Shown here: piece by piece, positions 54,934 to 64,000 of the stretch
Layout: each line of letters begins with the position of its first letter
Position numbering within the stretch: the stretch's first letter is position 1
DNA from: Burkholderia dolosa
GTDB lineage: Bacteria; Pseudomonadota; Gammaproteobacteria; Burkholderiales; Burkholderiaceae
Length of the DNA stretch: 64,000 bases
Assembly: GCF_902499135.1 (NCBI RefSeq)
Contig: NZ_CABVPR010000024.1
Location: 1 to 64,000, forward strand
Direction of reading: 5' to 3'
Made by a program: the position numbers and the translations under genes
The notes under the pieces: generated by a model
What the model was told of the DNA's origin: nothing
The model's input: only the letters and a program-made list of their open reading frames with translations
The model's database searches: none

Positions 54934-56937
54934 TCAATGCGACTGCGCCGGCTCGGACGCGGAGTCCGGATGATGCGTGCGCGCGCGCCGCAGCGTCAAG
55001 ACGAACAGCGCGCCGCCCGTCGGCGCGTTGCGCGCGGTGAGCGCGCCGCCCGCGTCGCTCGCGATCGACGACGAGATCGCGAGGCCGAGGCCGAGCCCGC
55101 GCCCCATTTCCTTCGTCGTGAAGAACGGCTCGAACAGCCGCGGCAGCAGGTCGGGCGCGATGCCGGGACCGTTGTCGCGCACCTCGACCGCAAGCGTCGC
55201 GGCCGACACCGCGATCGTCACCTCGATCGCCGGCGCAGCGACGCCGGCAACCGCGTCGAGCGCGTTGCCGAGCAGATTGATCAGCACCTGCTCGAGGCGC
55301 AGATCCTCGCAGCGTGCGACGAGTTCCGGATAGTCGTGCGCGAGGTCGAGCGGCGTATGTTGCGCGGGCGACACCGTCGCGTCCTGCAGCGTCAGCGTGA
55401 GCGCGACGCCGCGCAGCCGCTCGTCGAGCAGCGACAGCACGCTGCGCAGCGCGCGCACGACGAGCGCCTGCTCGTTGCGCGGCCGCGCGCGTCCGACGAA
55501 CAGCTTCAGCTGATTCGTGATCTTGCCCATCCGCTCGGTCAGCGCGGCGATCGCTTCGAGGTTCTCGCGCGCGGCCGCCTGCTCGCCGCGATCGAGCAGC
55601 ACGCGCGTGTTGTCCGAGAAGCTGCGCAATGCGGCGAGCGGCTGGTTCAGTTCATGCGTGATGCCGGCCGCCATCTGGCCGAGCGCCGCGAGCTTGCTCG
55701 CCTGGATCAGCTCGTCGTGCGCGGCGCGCAGCTCCTGCTCCGCGCGGATCCGGTCGCCGACTTCCTTCTGCAACTGCTCGTTCGCTTCGGACAGGTCGGC
55801 CGTGCGCTCCTCGACGCGCCGGTTCAATTCCGCATAAGCCTGCTGCAGCAGCGCGCGGCCGCGGATCATCTCGCGCACGCGCGCCCGGCGCATCCGCCAG
55901 TAGAACGCGAGCAGCGCGACCGACACGAAGCCGAACGCCGTGACGATCGTCGCGTTGCGCGCGTCGGCGTCGATCGGCGCGATCGGCGCGAGCGTGACGA
56001 GCAACCAGTCGGGCTCGCCGATCCGGCGCTGGGTCGCGAGAAAGCGCGGCGCGCGCCGGCCCGCGCCGACCCGCACGATTTCCGCGTCCGCGCCGAGCGC
56101 CTGCTCGACGCGCAGCGGCAGCGGCGTGACCGGCTGCTGCGCGTATTGACGCGTCTCGTAGATCGATGCGGCGACGGGCCCCGTCAGTGGACGCAGCGCA
56201 TGGTATTTCCACGCGGGCACGGACGACAGGAACACGACGCCGTGATCGTCCGCGACGACGAGCGGCTCGGACGCATCGGCGCCCTGGAACCATTCGAGAT
56301 TCAGTTTGACGACGACGACGCCCGCGATCCGGCCGTCGCGCCATACCGGCTGCGAGATGTAGTAGCCGGGATCGCGCGAGATCGTGCCGATTCCGAAGAA
56401 GCGACCGACGCGGCCGTTCATCGCATCGATGAAGTACGGACGAAACTGGTAGCCGATCCCGACGAAGCTGTCGGGCGCGCGCCAGTTGCTGGCGGCGACG
56501 CACTGGCCGTCCGCGCCGATCACGTACGTGACGGTCGCGTGCGCGTGTTCGTTGAGGTCTTCGAGGTAGCGATTCGCGCGCGCGACGTAGTCGGCACGCT
56601 TCGGTTCGGCGAGCAGGTCCTGCACGTACGGATGGCTGCCGAGCAGATACGGCAGCGATTCGTAGCGGTCGAGCGTGCTCTTCAGCGCGTTGGTGGTGCG
56701 ATCGACGCGCACCGCGGCATTGCGCTGCAGTTCGACGACGCCGCGCCGCCACGTGATCGTCCACGTCAGCGCGCACGCCGCGGCGAGCGCGGCGGCGAGC
56801 AGGGCGACGACAAGCAGGCGGCGCTTCACGGACGAGGCTTCCTGGCGATGCGGATCGCCTATTGTGTCATAGGCCTCCGGATGGCCGCCGCCGCGCGGCG
56901 CACCGCCCACCGGCGATGCCGCCGCCTGCTCGCTCAT
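54934..56937 (-). CDS. dctB: C4-dicarboxylate sensor histidine kinase DctB
   Basis: Sensor kinase of 667 aa. A Gly/Pro-rich cytoplasmic N-terminus, helix 1 (about 39-60), a double-cache periplasmic domain (about 65-325; RPYFIDAMNGRVGRFFGIG and GYYISQPVWRDGRIAGVVVVK are ligand-site segments), helix 2 (about 328-347), a coiled-coil linker, then the HisKA domain with phospho-His428 in ITHELNQPLAAL and the ATPase with NLLGNALDAV, DNGPGIAP and GLGLGLAI. It lies 4 bases after dctA and 88 before dctD. Confidence 0.95.
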   Translation of the reverse strand: MSEQAAASPVGGAPRGGGHPEAYDTIGDPHRQEASSVKRRLLVVALLAAALAAACALTWTITWRRGVVELQRNAAVRVDRTTNALKSTLDRYESLPYLLGSHPYVQDLLAEPKRADYVARANRYLEDLNEHAHATVTYVIGADGQCVAASNWRAPDSFVGIGYQFRPYFIDAMNGRVGRFFGIGTISRDPGYYISQPVWRDGRIAGVVVVKLNLEWFQGADASEPLVVADDHGVVFLSSVPAWKYHALRPLTGPVAASIYETRQYAQQPVTPLPLRVEQALGADAEIVRVGAGRRAPRFLATQRRIGEPDWLLVTLAPIAPIDADARNATIVTAFGFVSVALLAFYWRMRRARVREMIRGRALLQQAYAELNRRVEERTADLSEANEQLQKEVGDRIRAEQELRAAHDELIQASKLAALGQMAAGITHELNQPLAALRSFSDNTRVLLDRGEQAAARENLEAIAALTERMGKITNQLKLFVGRARPRNEQALVVRALRSVLSLLDERLRGVALTLTLQDATVSPAQHTPLDLAHDYPELVARCEDLRLEQVLINLLGNALDAVAGVAAPAIEVTIAVSAATLAVEVRDNGPGIAPDLLPRLFEPFFTTKEMGRGLGLGLAISSSIASDAGGALTARNAPTGGALFVLTLRRARTHHPDSASEPAQSH

Positions 56938-56941
56938 GGCG

Positions 56942-58231
56942 TCAGACGCCGGCCGTCTCGGTCGGCGCGACGCCGGCGCCGCCCTTCAGCGCGTCGCGCA
57001 GCTTCGAGCGGTCGAGTTCCTTCTCCCATGCCGACACGACGACCGTCGCGACGCCGTTGCCGACGATGTTCGTCAGCGCGCGGCACTCGCTCATGAAGCG
57101 GTCGATGCCGAGAATCAGCACCATCCCCGACAGCGGAATCGTCGGCACGACGGCGAGCGTCGCCGCGAGCGTGATGAAGCCCGCGCCCGTGACGCCGCTC
57201 GCGCCCTTCGACGTCAGCATCGCGACCGCGAGCAGCGTGAGCTGCTGCATCCACGTCAGTTCGATGTTGGTCGCCTGCGCGATGAACAGCACGGCCATCG
57301 TCATGTAGATGTTGGTGCCGTCGAGGTTGAACGAATAGCCGGTCGGCACGACGAGGCCGACGACCGAGCGCGAGCAGCCGGCCTTCTCGAGCTTTTCCAT
57401 CAGCTGCGGCAGCGCGGCTTCCGACGAGCTCGTGCCGAGCACGATCAGCAGCTCTTCCTTGATGTACGACACGAAGCGGATGATCGAGAAGCCGGTGAAG
57501 CGCGCGATCGCGCCGAGCACGACGAGCACGAACACGAGCGACGTCAGGTAGAACGTGCCGATCAGCTTGAGCAGCGGCACCAGCGAGCCGACGCCGTACT
57601 TGCCGATCGTGAACGCCATCGCGCCGAACGCGCCGATCGGTGCGAGCTTCGTGACGATGTGCACGATGCCGAACAGCACGCGCGTGAGCCCGTCGATGAA
57701 GTCGGTGACGACCTTGCCACGCTCGCCGAGGTGCGCGAGCACGCTGCCGAACAGCAGCGCGATCAGCAGGATCTGCAGGATCTCGCCCTGCGCGAACGCG
57801 TCGACCATCGTGTTCGGAATGATGTGCAGCAGGAAGTCGACCGTCGACTGCCCGTGCGCCTTCGCCGCGTACGACGCGACGGCCTTGCCGTCGAGCGTCG
57901 CCGGATCGATGTTGAAGCCGACGCCCGGACGCAGGATGTGCGTGGCCGCGAGGCCGAGCACCAGCGCGAAGGTCGACACGATCTCGAAGTACAGCAGCGC
58001 CTTGCCGCCGACGCGGCCGACCTTCTTCATGTCCTCCATGCCGGCGATGCCGGTGACGACCGTACAGAAGATGATCGGACCGATCACCATCTTGATCAGC
58101 TTGATGAACCCGTCGCCGAGCGGCTTCATGTCGGTGGCGAGCGACGGATAGTAGTGGCCGAGGATCACGCCGACGATGATGGCGAAGATCACCTGCACAT
58201 AAAGCACTTTGTAGAAGGGTTTCTTCTTCAC
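56942..58231 (-). CDS. dctA: C4-dicarboxylate/proton symporter DctA
   Basis: Uptake carrier of 429 aa for succinate, fumarate and malate, of the DAACS family. Membrane segments with the re-entrant loop serine motif ([10 protein letters not shown]), [14 protein letters not shown] and [17 protein letters not shown], which form the substrate site. The start is a GTG (58231) with AGGAA upstream. First gene of the leftward dctA-dctB-dctD group, so transporter and its control system are in one operon. Confidence 0.95.
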   Translation of the reverse strand: MKKKPFYKVLYVQVIFAIIVGVILGHYYPSLATDMKPLGDGFIKLIKMVIGPIIFCTVVTGIAGMEDMKKVGRVGGKALLYFEIVSTFALVLGLAATHILRPGVGFNIDPATLDGKAVASYAAKAHGQSTVDFLLHIIPNTMVDAFAQGEILQILLIALLFGSVLAHLGERGKVVTDFIDGLTRVLFGIVHIVTKLAPIGAFGAMAFTIGKYGVGSLVPLLKLIGTFYLTSLVFVLVVLGAIARFTGFSIIRFVSYIKEELLIVLGTSSSEAALPQLMEKLEKAGCSRSVVGLVVPTGYSFNLDGTNIYMTMAVLFIAQATNIELTWMQQLTLLAVAMLTSKGASGVTGAGFITLAATLAVVPTIPLSGMVLILGIDRFMSECRALTNIVGNGVATVVVSAWEKELDRSKLRDALKGGAGVAPTETAGV

Positions 58232-58432
58232 GATGGGTTCCTGCTGAAGGTCAGATGAGCCGGTGGAACGGCGTCACGCGCGCGGACGAATGTCAGGGGA
58301 AGCCACTCGCCCGCGCGGCTGCCGTGCCGCAACAAGCGATGCCTCAGGACATCCGGAGGGGGAGGAACGCATGGGTCATCGATTGTCTCCTTTGTAGTAG
58401 TGGGCCGCAGGGCGCGGCCGTGACTTTTATAT

Positions 58433-58448
58433 TGCAAGGGCGATGCCA
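58433..58448 (-). promoter_or_regulatory. Sigma-54 (-24/-12) promoter of dctA
   Basis: Minus strand TGGCATCGCCCTTGCA, with GG and GC ten bases apart, an excellent RpoN match. The downstream operon encodes its own sigma-54 activator, DctD. Confidence 0.88.
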
Positions 58449-58518
58449 GCTTTCCGCAAGGATTCAAGCCATTGTTTTCATTGTATTTCCCATAATGCGG
58501 CAAGCAAGGAAATCCGGG

Positions 58519-58564
58519 ATTCCGGAAATCCGGAATGCATCCGTCCGGCGATCCGGACGGATGC
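58519..58564. promoter_or_regulatory. Two inverted repeats, candidate DctD binding sites
   Basis: ATTCCGG-AAAT-CCGGAAT (58519-58536) and GCATCCGTCCGG-CGAT-CCGGACGGATGC (58537-58564; 12-bp perfect arms) are directly adjacent, 70-115 bases upstream of the -24 box, the usual enhancer position. No T run follows on either strand, so a terminator is less likely. Confidence 0.55.
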
Positions 58565-58716
58565 GGGCGTTCGTCGGATGAATCGGGCCCGGCACGCGGC
58601 CGTACGACCGCGCGACTGAGCGACCGCGCGTCTACGGCGCGCGGCCCGGCAGCCACGCAGCCGGCACGACCGCCGCCGCGATGCCGAGCTGGCCGCCGCG
58701 CTGCCCGCGTTCGCCG

Positions 58717-59859
58717 TTACGGCTTCGACAGCGCGATATAGCGCGCGAGATGGTGATCCTCGTCGCCGAGCTGGTGATCGATCATCACGAGCCGCTTCGC
58801 GTAGTGCGACAGCGGCAGCTCCCAGGTCATCCCGATCCCGCCGTGCAGCTGGATGCTCTCTTCGGCGACGAGCGTGCCGATCCGGCCGATGCTGTACTTG
58901 GCCGCGGCGAGCGCGCGCTCGCGGACGGCGCGATCCGCATCGAGCTGCGCGGCCGCGTTGATCACCGCCGAGCGCGCCTGCTCGATTTCGATCAACAGAT
59001 CGGCCATCCGGTGCTGCAGCGCCTGGAAGCTGCCGATCGGCGCGCCGAACTGCCGGCGCGTACGCAGATACTCGAGCGTCGCGTCCTTCGCGACGTCCAT
59101 CGCGCCGAGCGCTTCGGCCGACAGTGCGAGCAGCCCGTAGCCGAGCACGCGTTCGAGCAGCGCCGCACCGGCGTCGCCGTCGCCGTCGCGATCGCCGAGC
59201 GCCGCGTCGGCCGGCAGCGCGACGCGCTCGAAACGCACTTCGGCCGCGCGGCCGCCGTCGATCTTCCGGTAATCGCGCAGCGACACGCCCGGCGCGTCGG
59301 CCGGCACGACGAACAGGCCGATGCCGGCCGCGTCGTCGGCATCGCCCGACACGCGCGCGCTCGCCACGAAAAACGCGGCCTGCGCGGCCTGGTCGACGAC
59401 GCCCTTCGCGCCCGTCAGCACCCAGCCGTCGCCCGCGCGTTCGGCCCGCGTGCGCACGTGCGTGAGTTCGTAATGCGAGCCGGGCTCGTCGTGCGCGAAC
59501 GCGGCGCTCGCGCTGCCGTCGATCAGCGCGGCGAGCTTCGCGCGATGCGCATCGCCGCCGGCGAGCGACAGCGCGCGGCCGGCGAGCAGCGCGCCGAGAA
59601 ACGGCTCGACGACGAGCCCGCGGCCGATGCATTCGAACACCACCGCGATGTCGAAGCCGGCGCCGCCGAAGCCGCCGTCGGCTTCGTCGAACAGCGCGCC
59701 GATCGCGCCGAGCTCGGCGAAGCGCCGCCACATCGCGCGGTCGAAGCCGTCGGCGGACTGCGCGATGCGGTCGCGCACCGCGAACGGATACTGCTCGGCA
59801 ATGAAGCGGTTCAACGTGTCCGCCAGCATCCGGCGGTCTTCTGTGTGCTGGAAGTCCAT
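58717..59859 (-). CDS. pimD: Acyl-CoA dehydrogenase, small-subunit type (PimD-like)
   Basis: Flavin-dependent acyl-CoA dehydrogenase of 380 aa. MDFQHTEDRRMLADTLNRFI at the start, FGGAGFDIAVVFECIGRGLVVEP, the RTRRQFGAPIGSFQALQHR segment of the C-terminal helical domain, and QLHGGIGMTWE. The order and likeness suggest the small subunit of a heteromeric pimeloyl-CoA-type dehydrogenase, with the gene just upstream as the large subunit. Substrate is inferred. 15 bases after pimC. Confidence 0.78.
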   Translation of the reverse strand: MDFQHTEDRRMLADTLNRFIAEQYPFAVRDRIAQSADGFDRAMWRRFAELGAIGALFDEADGGFGGAGFDIAVVFECIGRGLVVEPFLGALLAGRALSLAGGDAHRAKLAALIDGSASAAFAHDEPGSHYELTHVRTRAERAGDGWVLTGAKGVVDQAAQAAFFVASARVSGDADDAAGIGLFVVPADAPGVSLRDYRKIDGGRAAEVRFERVALPADAALGDRDGDGDAGAALLERVLGYGLLALSAEALGAMDVAKDATLEYLRTRRQFGAPIGSFQALQHRMADLLIEIEQARSAVINAAAQLDADRAVRERALAAAKYSIGRIGTLVAEESIQLHGGIGMTWELPLSHYAKRLVMIDHQLGDEDHHLARYIALSKP

Positions 59860-59874
59860 CGTCGCGCTCCTTCG

Positions 59875-61071
59875 TTACAGCCCGAGCATCATCTTCGCGA
59901 TGATGTTCTTCTGGATCTCGTTCGAGCCGCCGAAGATCGACAGCTTCCGGTTGTTGAAGTACTGCTGCGCGGCGCTCGCCGCGCCGTCCGGGCCGATCGG
60001 CTCGCCGTCGTAGTCGGCGTCGAGCGCTTCGTCGACGAACGGCTGTGCGTACGGCCCCATCGCGCGGCGCATCAGCGACGTGATTTCCTGGCGGATCTGC
60101 GTGCCGCGGATCTTCAGCATCGAGCTTTCCGCGCCCGGCGCGCCGCCGCCCGCGACCGCGGCCAGCACGCGCAGGTTCGTCGTGCGCATGTTCTCGAGCT
60201 CGATCTCGACGCGCGCGACCCGCGCCGCGAACAGCGGATCGTCCGCGAGCGGCCGGCCGTTTTTCGTGACCTTCGCGGCAACCGCGCGCAGCCGGTCGAG
60301 CGCGGCCGTCGAGAAACCGATCCCCGCGATGTTCGTGCGCTCGTACGTGAGCAGGTATTTCGCGTAGGTCCAGCCGCGGTTCTCTTCGCCGACGAGGTTG
60401 TCCGCCGGCACGCGCACGTCGGTGAAGAACACCTCGTTCACCTCGTGCTCGCCGTCGAGCGTGACGATCGGGCGCACGTCGACGCCCGGCGTGTTCATGT
60501 CGATCAGCAGGAAGCTGATGCCCTCCTGCTTGCGCACGTCGGTGGCGGTGCGCACGAGACAGAAGATCATGTTCGCGTAGTGGCCCAGCGTGGTCCACGT
60601 CTTCTGCCCGTTCACCACGTAGTGATCGCCGTCGCGCACCGCGCTCGTCTTCACCGACGCGAGATCGGAGCCCGCGCCCGGCTCCGAGTAGCCCTGGCAC
60701 CACCAGTCGGTGCCGTCGAGGATGCGCGGCAGCCAGCGGCGCTTCTGCGCTTCGCTGCCGTATCGGATCAGCACGGGGCCGAGCATGTTCACGCCGAACG
60801 GCACGATGCGCGGCGCGCCCGCGAGCGCGCATTCGTTGTCGAACAGAAACTTCTGCGCGACGCTCCAGCCGGGGCCGCCGTACTCGCGCGGCCAGTGGCT
60901 CGCGAGCCAGCCGCGCGCGTTGAGGATCGCGTGCCATTCGCGCATGTCGTCGCGCGTCAGACGCAGCCCGCCCTTGACCTTGCGCGCGATCCGCGCGGGC
61001 AGCTCGGCTTGCAGGAAGCGCTGCACGTCCGCGCGAAACGCTTCTTCTTCGGGAGTGAAATTGAGGTCCAT
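59875..61071 (-). CDS. pimC: Acyl-CoA dehydrogenase, large-subunit type (PimC-like)
   Basis: Acyl-CoA dehydrogenase of 398 aa. FAD-site segments QGYSEPGAGSDLASVKTSA and VNGQKTWTTLGHYANMIFCLVRT; a Glu in LLTYERTNIAG sits where many family members have the catalytic base; the tail NRKLSIFGGSNEIQKNIIAKMMLGL is normal. It resembles pimeloyl-CoA dehydrogenase large subunits. It follows the FadB-like gene by 28 bases, so oxidation, hydration and second dehydrogenation are encoded in one operon. Confidence 0.82.
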   Translation of the reverse strand: MDLNFTPEEEAFRADVQRFLQAELPARIARKVKGGLRLTRDDMREWHAILNARGWLASHWPREYGGPGWSVAQKFLFDNECALAGAPRIVPFGVNMLGPVLIRYGSEAQKRRWLPRILDGTDWWCQGYSEPGAGSDLASVKTSAVRDGDHYVVNGQKTWTTLGHYANMIFCLVRTATDVRKQEGISFLLIDMNTPGVDVRPIVTLDGEHEVNEVFFTDVRVPADNLVGEENRGWTYAKYLLTYERTNIAGIGFSTAALDRLRAVAAKVTKNGRPLADDPLFAARVARVEIELENMRTTNLRVLAAVAGGGAPGAESSMLKIRGTQIRQEITSLMRRAMGPYAQPFVDEALDADYDGEPIGPDGAASAAQQYFNNRKLSIFGGSNEIQKNIIAKMMLGL

Positions 61072-61099
61072 CTCGGTTCCGTGGCGAATGCGGTGGCGT

Positions 61100-63232
61100 T
61101 CAGTCGATGCGGTTCAGGCTCGCGAAATTCGCGCCGCGCTCGACCAGTTCGACGAGCAGCGGCGACGGCTTCCAGAACAGCGGATCTTCGTCGGCGAACG
61201 CCCGGATGTCGGCGAGCACGTTCGCGAGGCCGACCGTGTCCGCGTAATGCATCGGACCGCCGCGATAGCGCGGAAAGCCGTAGCCGTGCAGGAATACCGC
61301 GTCGACGTCGAGCGGGCGCAGCGCGATCTTCTCGTGCACGACGTTCGCGCCTTCGTTGATCATCGCGGCGAGGTAGCGGCGCAGGATCTCGTCGTCGGTG
61401 AACGTGCGCGGCACGATGCCCTTCTTCGCGCGCTCGTGCGCGACGATCGCGTCCACGTCCGGATCGGGCGTGCCGACACGCGCGCCGTCCGGATACAGGT
61501 AGTAGCCGCGCCCGGTCTTCTGGCCGAACCAGCCGCGCTCGCACAGCCGGTCGGAAATCTCCACGTAGCGCGCGCGGGGGTCGCGCGTGGCCGCTCGCCG
61601 TTTGCGCGCGGCCCAGCCGATGTCGCCGCCCGCGAGATCGACGACCTGGAACGGTCCCATCGGAAAGCCGAATTCGCGCACCGCGCGATCGATCTGGTAC
61701 GGCGATGCGCCGTCTTCCATCAGATAGTCGGCCGCGGTCCGGTAGACGGCGAGGATCCGGTTGCCGATGAATCCGTCGCATACGCCGGCGCGTACCGGCG
61801 TCTTCTTCAACTGCTTCGCGAGCGCGAACGCGGTCGCGACGACCTCCGCGTCCACGCGCGCCGGCACGACGATTTCGAGCAGCTTCATCACGTGCGCGGG
61901 CGAGAAGAAATGCAGGCCGATCACGTCGGCCGGCCGGTCGATGCTCGCGGCGAGTTCGTCGATGTCGAGATACGACGTGTTGGTCGCGAGCATCGCGCGC
62001 GGCTTGCACACGCGCGCGAGCTCCGCGAACACGGCCTTCTTCACGGTCATGTCCTCGAACACGGCCTCGATCACGACGTCGGCCTGCGCGAGCGCGTCGT
62101 ACGACGTGCTGCCGGTCAGCCGCTCGAGCCGTGCCGCGCGCGCGGCCGGCGTCATCCGGCCTTTCGCGACGAGGCCGTCGTACACCTTCTCGACATGCGC
62201 GCGGCCGCGTGCGAGCGACGCTTCGTCGCGTTCGATCATCGTCACCGGCAGGCCCGCGTCGAGCGCCGCGACCGCGATGCCGGCGCCCATCGTGCCGCCG
62301 CCGACGACGCCGATCCGCTCGACGGGCCGCGCGCTCGCGCGACGCGCTTCGGGTACCTTCGCGGCCTCGCGCTCCGCGAAGAACGCATGCACGAGGCCCG
62401 CGCGCTGCGGGCTGTCGACGCATTGCAGGAACAGGCTGCGCTCGAGCTTCATCCCGGCGTCGAATGGCTGCGTGAGCGCGGCTTCGATCGCGTCGACGAT
62501 CTTCGCCGGCGAGAACAGCCCGCGCGACTTCTTCGGCAATTCCGCGCGTGCCGCATCGATCGCGGCTTGCGCGGCCGCGCGATCGGAGAGTCCGTCCGCG
62601 TCGCGCGTGCGGCGCGGCGGCGCGTCGAGCGACACGAGTTCGTGCGCGTACGCGAGGCCTTCGGCGAGCGTGTCGTCGCTCTGCGCGATACGGTCGACGA
62701 GACCGAGCGCGAGCGCTTCGTCCGCGCTCGCGTGACGGCCGGTCAGCATCAGGTCCAGCGCGGCCTTCGCGCCGATCAGCCGCGGCGTGCGCTGCGTGCC
62801 GCCCGCACCGGGCAGCAGGCCGAGCGTGACCTCCGGCAGCCCGAGCTTCGCACCGGGCAACGCGAGCCGGTAATGCGCGGCCAGCGCGACTTCGAGGCCG
62901 CCGCCGAGCGTCGCGCCGTGCAGCGCGACGACGACCGGCTTCGCGCTCGATTCGATGCGCTCGCATACGTCGGGCAGCGACGGCGGCACCGGCGGCTTGC
63001 CGAATTCGCGGATGTCCGCGCCCGCGATGAAGTTGCGGCCGGCGCCGACGACCAGCACCGCGCGAATCGCGTCGTCGGCCTGCGCGGCGTCGAGCGCGTC
63101 GGCGAGGCCGCGCCGCACGTCGGCGGACAGCGCGTTGACCGGCGGATGATCGATCGTGACGACGAGCACGTCGCCGCGCCGTTCGCGCGTGACGGTGCCG
63201 GCCTCGGGGGCGGGGGAAGCGGGTGAATGCAT
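61100..63232 (-). CDS. Bifunctional enoyl-CoA hydratase/3-hydroxyacyl-CoA dehydrogenase (PimF/FadB-like)
   Basis: Beta-oxidation enzyme of 710 aa. Hydratase domain about 1-190 with [15 protein letters not shown] and [19 protein letters not shown] (catalytic Glu); dehydrogenase from about 300 with the NAD motif [36 protein letters not shown] and GFIGNRI. The ATG at 63232 is preceded by AAGGAG; upstream codons lack family likeness. First gene of the leftward group with the two dehydrogenases; a thiolase is not in the window. Divergent from the LysR gene. Confidence 0.9.
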   Translation of the reverse strand: MHSPASPAPEAGTVTRERRGDVLVVTIDHPPVNALSADVRRGLADALDAAQADDAIRAVLVVGAGRNFIAGADIREFGKPPVPPSLPDVCERIESSAKPVVVALHGATLGGGLEVALAAHYRLALPGAKLGLPEVTLGLLPGAGGTQRTPRLIGAKAALDLMLTGRHASADEALALGLVDRIAQSDDTLAEGLAYAHELVSLDAPPRRTRDADGLSDRAAAQAAIDAARAELPKKSRGLFSPAKIVDAIEAALTQPFDAGMKLERSLFLQCVDSPQRAGLVHAFFAEREAAKVPEARRASARPVERIGVVGGGTMGAGIAVAALDAGLPVTMIERDEASLARGRAHVEKVYDGLVAKGRMTPAARAARLERLTGSTSYDALAQADVVIEAVFEDMTVKKAVFAELARVCKPRAMLATNTSYLDIDELAASIDRPADVIGLHFFSPAHVMKLLEIVVPARVDAEVVATAFALAKQLKKTPVRAGVCDGFIGNRILAVYRTAADYLMEDGASPYQIDRAVREFGFPMGPFQVVDLAGGDIGWAARKRRAATRDPRARYVEISDRLCERGWFGQKTGRGYYLYPDGARVGTPDPDVDAIVAHERAKKGIVPRTFTDDEILRRYLAAMINEGANVVHEKIALRPLDVDAVFLHGYGFPRYRGGPMHYADTVGLANVLADIRAFADEDPLFWKPSPLLVELVERGANFASLNRID

Positions 63233-63383
63233 CGTGTCTCCTTCTGCGGTACGCCGGACGAGCCGGCCGCGCGTGCGACTGCCGCTGCGACACCACGTGC
63301 GACGCGCGTGCTGCGGCCGCGCATGCGGAAAACGGTCCGGCGCGGCGCCGGGCATGACGCGATTCTCGATTGATCGAGTTTCA

Positions 63384-63430
63384 TTGACAATCCCAGCGTG
63401 CTTTTACAAGCTGTCAAATTCGACTTGACA
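63384..63430. promoter_or_regulatory. Repeated TTGACA/TGTCAA motifs in the divergent promoter region
   Basis: TTGACA at 63384-63389, TGTCAA at 63412-63417 and TTGACA at 63425-63430. The last two form an inverted repeat with a 7-base spacer, the size of a LysR-type site. They may be operators and/or -35 boxes; no good -10 goes with them. Confidence 0.45.
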
Positions 63431-63475
63431 CTGAACGGCTCGCCCGTCGAACGGGACGAACCGGAGGACACCGGC

Positions 63476-64000
63476 ATGGACCTGAACGCGCTGACGCTGC
63501 TCGTCGAGATTCTCGATGCGGGCAATCTGAGCAAGGCCGCGCAGCGGCTCAGGATGAGCCGCGCGAACGTCAGCTACCGGCTGAACCAGCTCGAGCGCTC
63601 GATCGGCCAGCAGCTCGTGCGGCGCACGACGCGGCGCATCGAGCCGACCGAGATCGGGCTGAAGCTGTACGAGCACGGCCGGCGCATCCGCAACGAACTG
63701 CTCGCCGCCGAGGAATCGGTGACGACGCTCGGCCGCGATCTGCAGGGCCGCGTGCGGCTGTCGGTGCCGAGCGGCTACGGGCAGATCGTGATGTCCGAGT
63801 GGCTGATCGCGTTCAAGCGGCTGCATCCGGGCATCGTGCTCGACGTCGTGTTCGAGAACCGCATCGAGGATCTGATGCGCGACGAGATCGACATCGCGGT
63901 GCGCGTGATGCCCGAGCCGCCGCCGAACCTCGTCGCGCGCGACATGGGCGCGGTGCGCTACGTCGCCTGCGCGTCGGCCGCGTATGCGGCCGCGCACGGG
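63476..64000 (+). CDS. LysR-family transcriptional regulator, 3' end outside window
   Basis: First 175 codons of a LysR regulator. N-terminal winged helix (about 1-60; LDAGNLSKAAQRLRMSRANVSYRLNQLERSIGQQLVRRTTRRIEPTE), linker helix, then the start of the effector-binding domain (GRVRLSVPSGYGQIVMSEWL). The ATG follows GGAGG at eight bases. It diverges from the acyl-CoA oxidation genes and probably controls them; the effector is unknown. Cut by the right edge. Confidence 0.92.
   Translation, partial: MDLNALTLLVEILDAGNLSKAAQRLRMSRANVSYRLNQLERSIGQQLVRRTTRRIEPTEIGLKLYEHGRRIRNELLAAEESVTTLGRDLQGRVRLSVPSGYGQIVMSEWLIAFKRLHPGIVLDVVFENRIEDLMRDEIDIAVRVMPEPPPNLVARDMGAVRYVACASAAYAAAHG

Larger units (their letters stand above)
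58232..58716. other. Long regulatory gap upstream of dctA
   Basis: 485 bases without a gene: a leader of about 190 bases, the sigma-54 promoter at 58433, an AT-rich stretch (58462-58500) with one IHF-like match, ATTCAA-GCCA-TTG (58462-58474, one mismatch), and inverted repeats at 58519-58564. 58565-58716 is GC-rich and holds nothing I recognise. Confidence 0.7.

Noticed and set aside
58537-58564. 12-bp hairpin as terminator of the acyl-CoA dehydrogenase operon
   Set aside because: No T run follows on the minus strand and it lies about 150 bases past the stop; the enhancer position for dctA fits better.

Overview
The window is GC-rich (roughly two thirds G+C), with codon use, operon layouts and protein families typical of a beta-proteobacterium of the genus Burkholderia; the gene content looks like the larger, housekeeping chromosome. 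Coding density is high. I saw no rRNA or tRNA genes, no CRISPR array, no insertion sequence and no integrase. The two edge genes are cut by the window: a GH20 hexosaminidase at the left and a LysR regulator at the right.

Region by region. 1-9.4 kb: amino-sugar use. A GH20 beta-N-acetylhexosaminidase converges on a leftward nagR-nagA-nagB(II)-nagF-nagE operon (GntR regulator, GlcNAc-6-P deacetylase, SIS-type deaminase, EIIA-HPr-EI fusion, EIICB permease), the order known from Pseudomonas aeruginosa. Its sigma-70 promoter is overlapped by a perfect 10-bp-arm palindrome. 9.6-15.1 kb: the imuA-imuB-dnaE2 mutagenesis cassette behind a near-consensus LexA box. 15.3-18.1 kb: an ABC importer of the TrpXYZ type. 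18.4-22.1 kb: a small four-cysteine secreted protein, an orphan MetQ, a cache-type chemoreceptor and a YciI protein. 22.3-32.8 kb: the aa3-type cytochrome c oxidase locus with heme A synthesis (ctaA, ctaB), copper delivery (two SCO-like proteins, ctaG), SURF1 and subunits I-III; subunit II is a CuA-cytochrome c-OmpA fusion.

32.9-38.3 kb: a BioC-like methyltransferase diverges from comF, trmL follows, then a macro-domain protein and a leftward rhodanese-grxC-secB-gpsA set. 38.4-41.8 kb: gpmA, a CtpA-type protease and moeB, all rightward. 41.9-47.2 kb: gshA, gshB, an orphan mannose-type EIIA, ptsH and ptsI, with an intrinsic terminator between ptsH and ptsI. 47.4-49.9 kb: glnK-amtB behind a -24/-12 (sigma-54) promoter, diverging from ubiK, with a 17-bp NtrC-like palindrome between. 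50.1-53.4 kb: comM, a lipoprotein and a TlpA-like protein. 53.5-58.2 kb: dctA-dctB-dctD, C4-dicarboxylate uptake with its own two-component system and a second -24/-12 promoter. 58.7-63.2 kb: two acyl-CoA dehydrogenases and a FadB-like bifunctional enzyme resembling the pim (dicarboxyl-CoA beta-oxidation) genes, diverging from a LysR regulator.

The parts that work together are: chitin/GlcNAc catabolism (hydrolase plus PTS operon), SOS mutagenesis, terminal oxidase assembly, glutathione/redox functions, nitrogen sensing with ammonium transport, and dicarboxylate uptake beside dicarboxyl-CoA degradation. I found no convincing wholly undescribed system. The most interesting signals are domain architectures (NagE with a second, cysteine-less EIIB; CtaC-cyt c-OmpA; a CDDAC SCO-like protein; an internally duplicated four-Cys protein) and regulatory sites read directly from the DNA.
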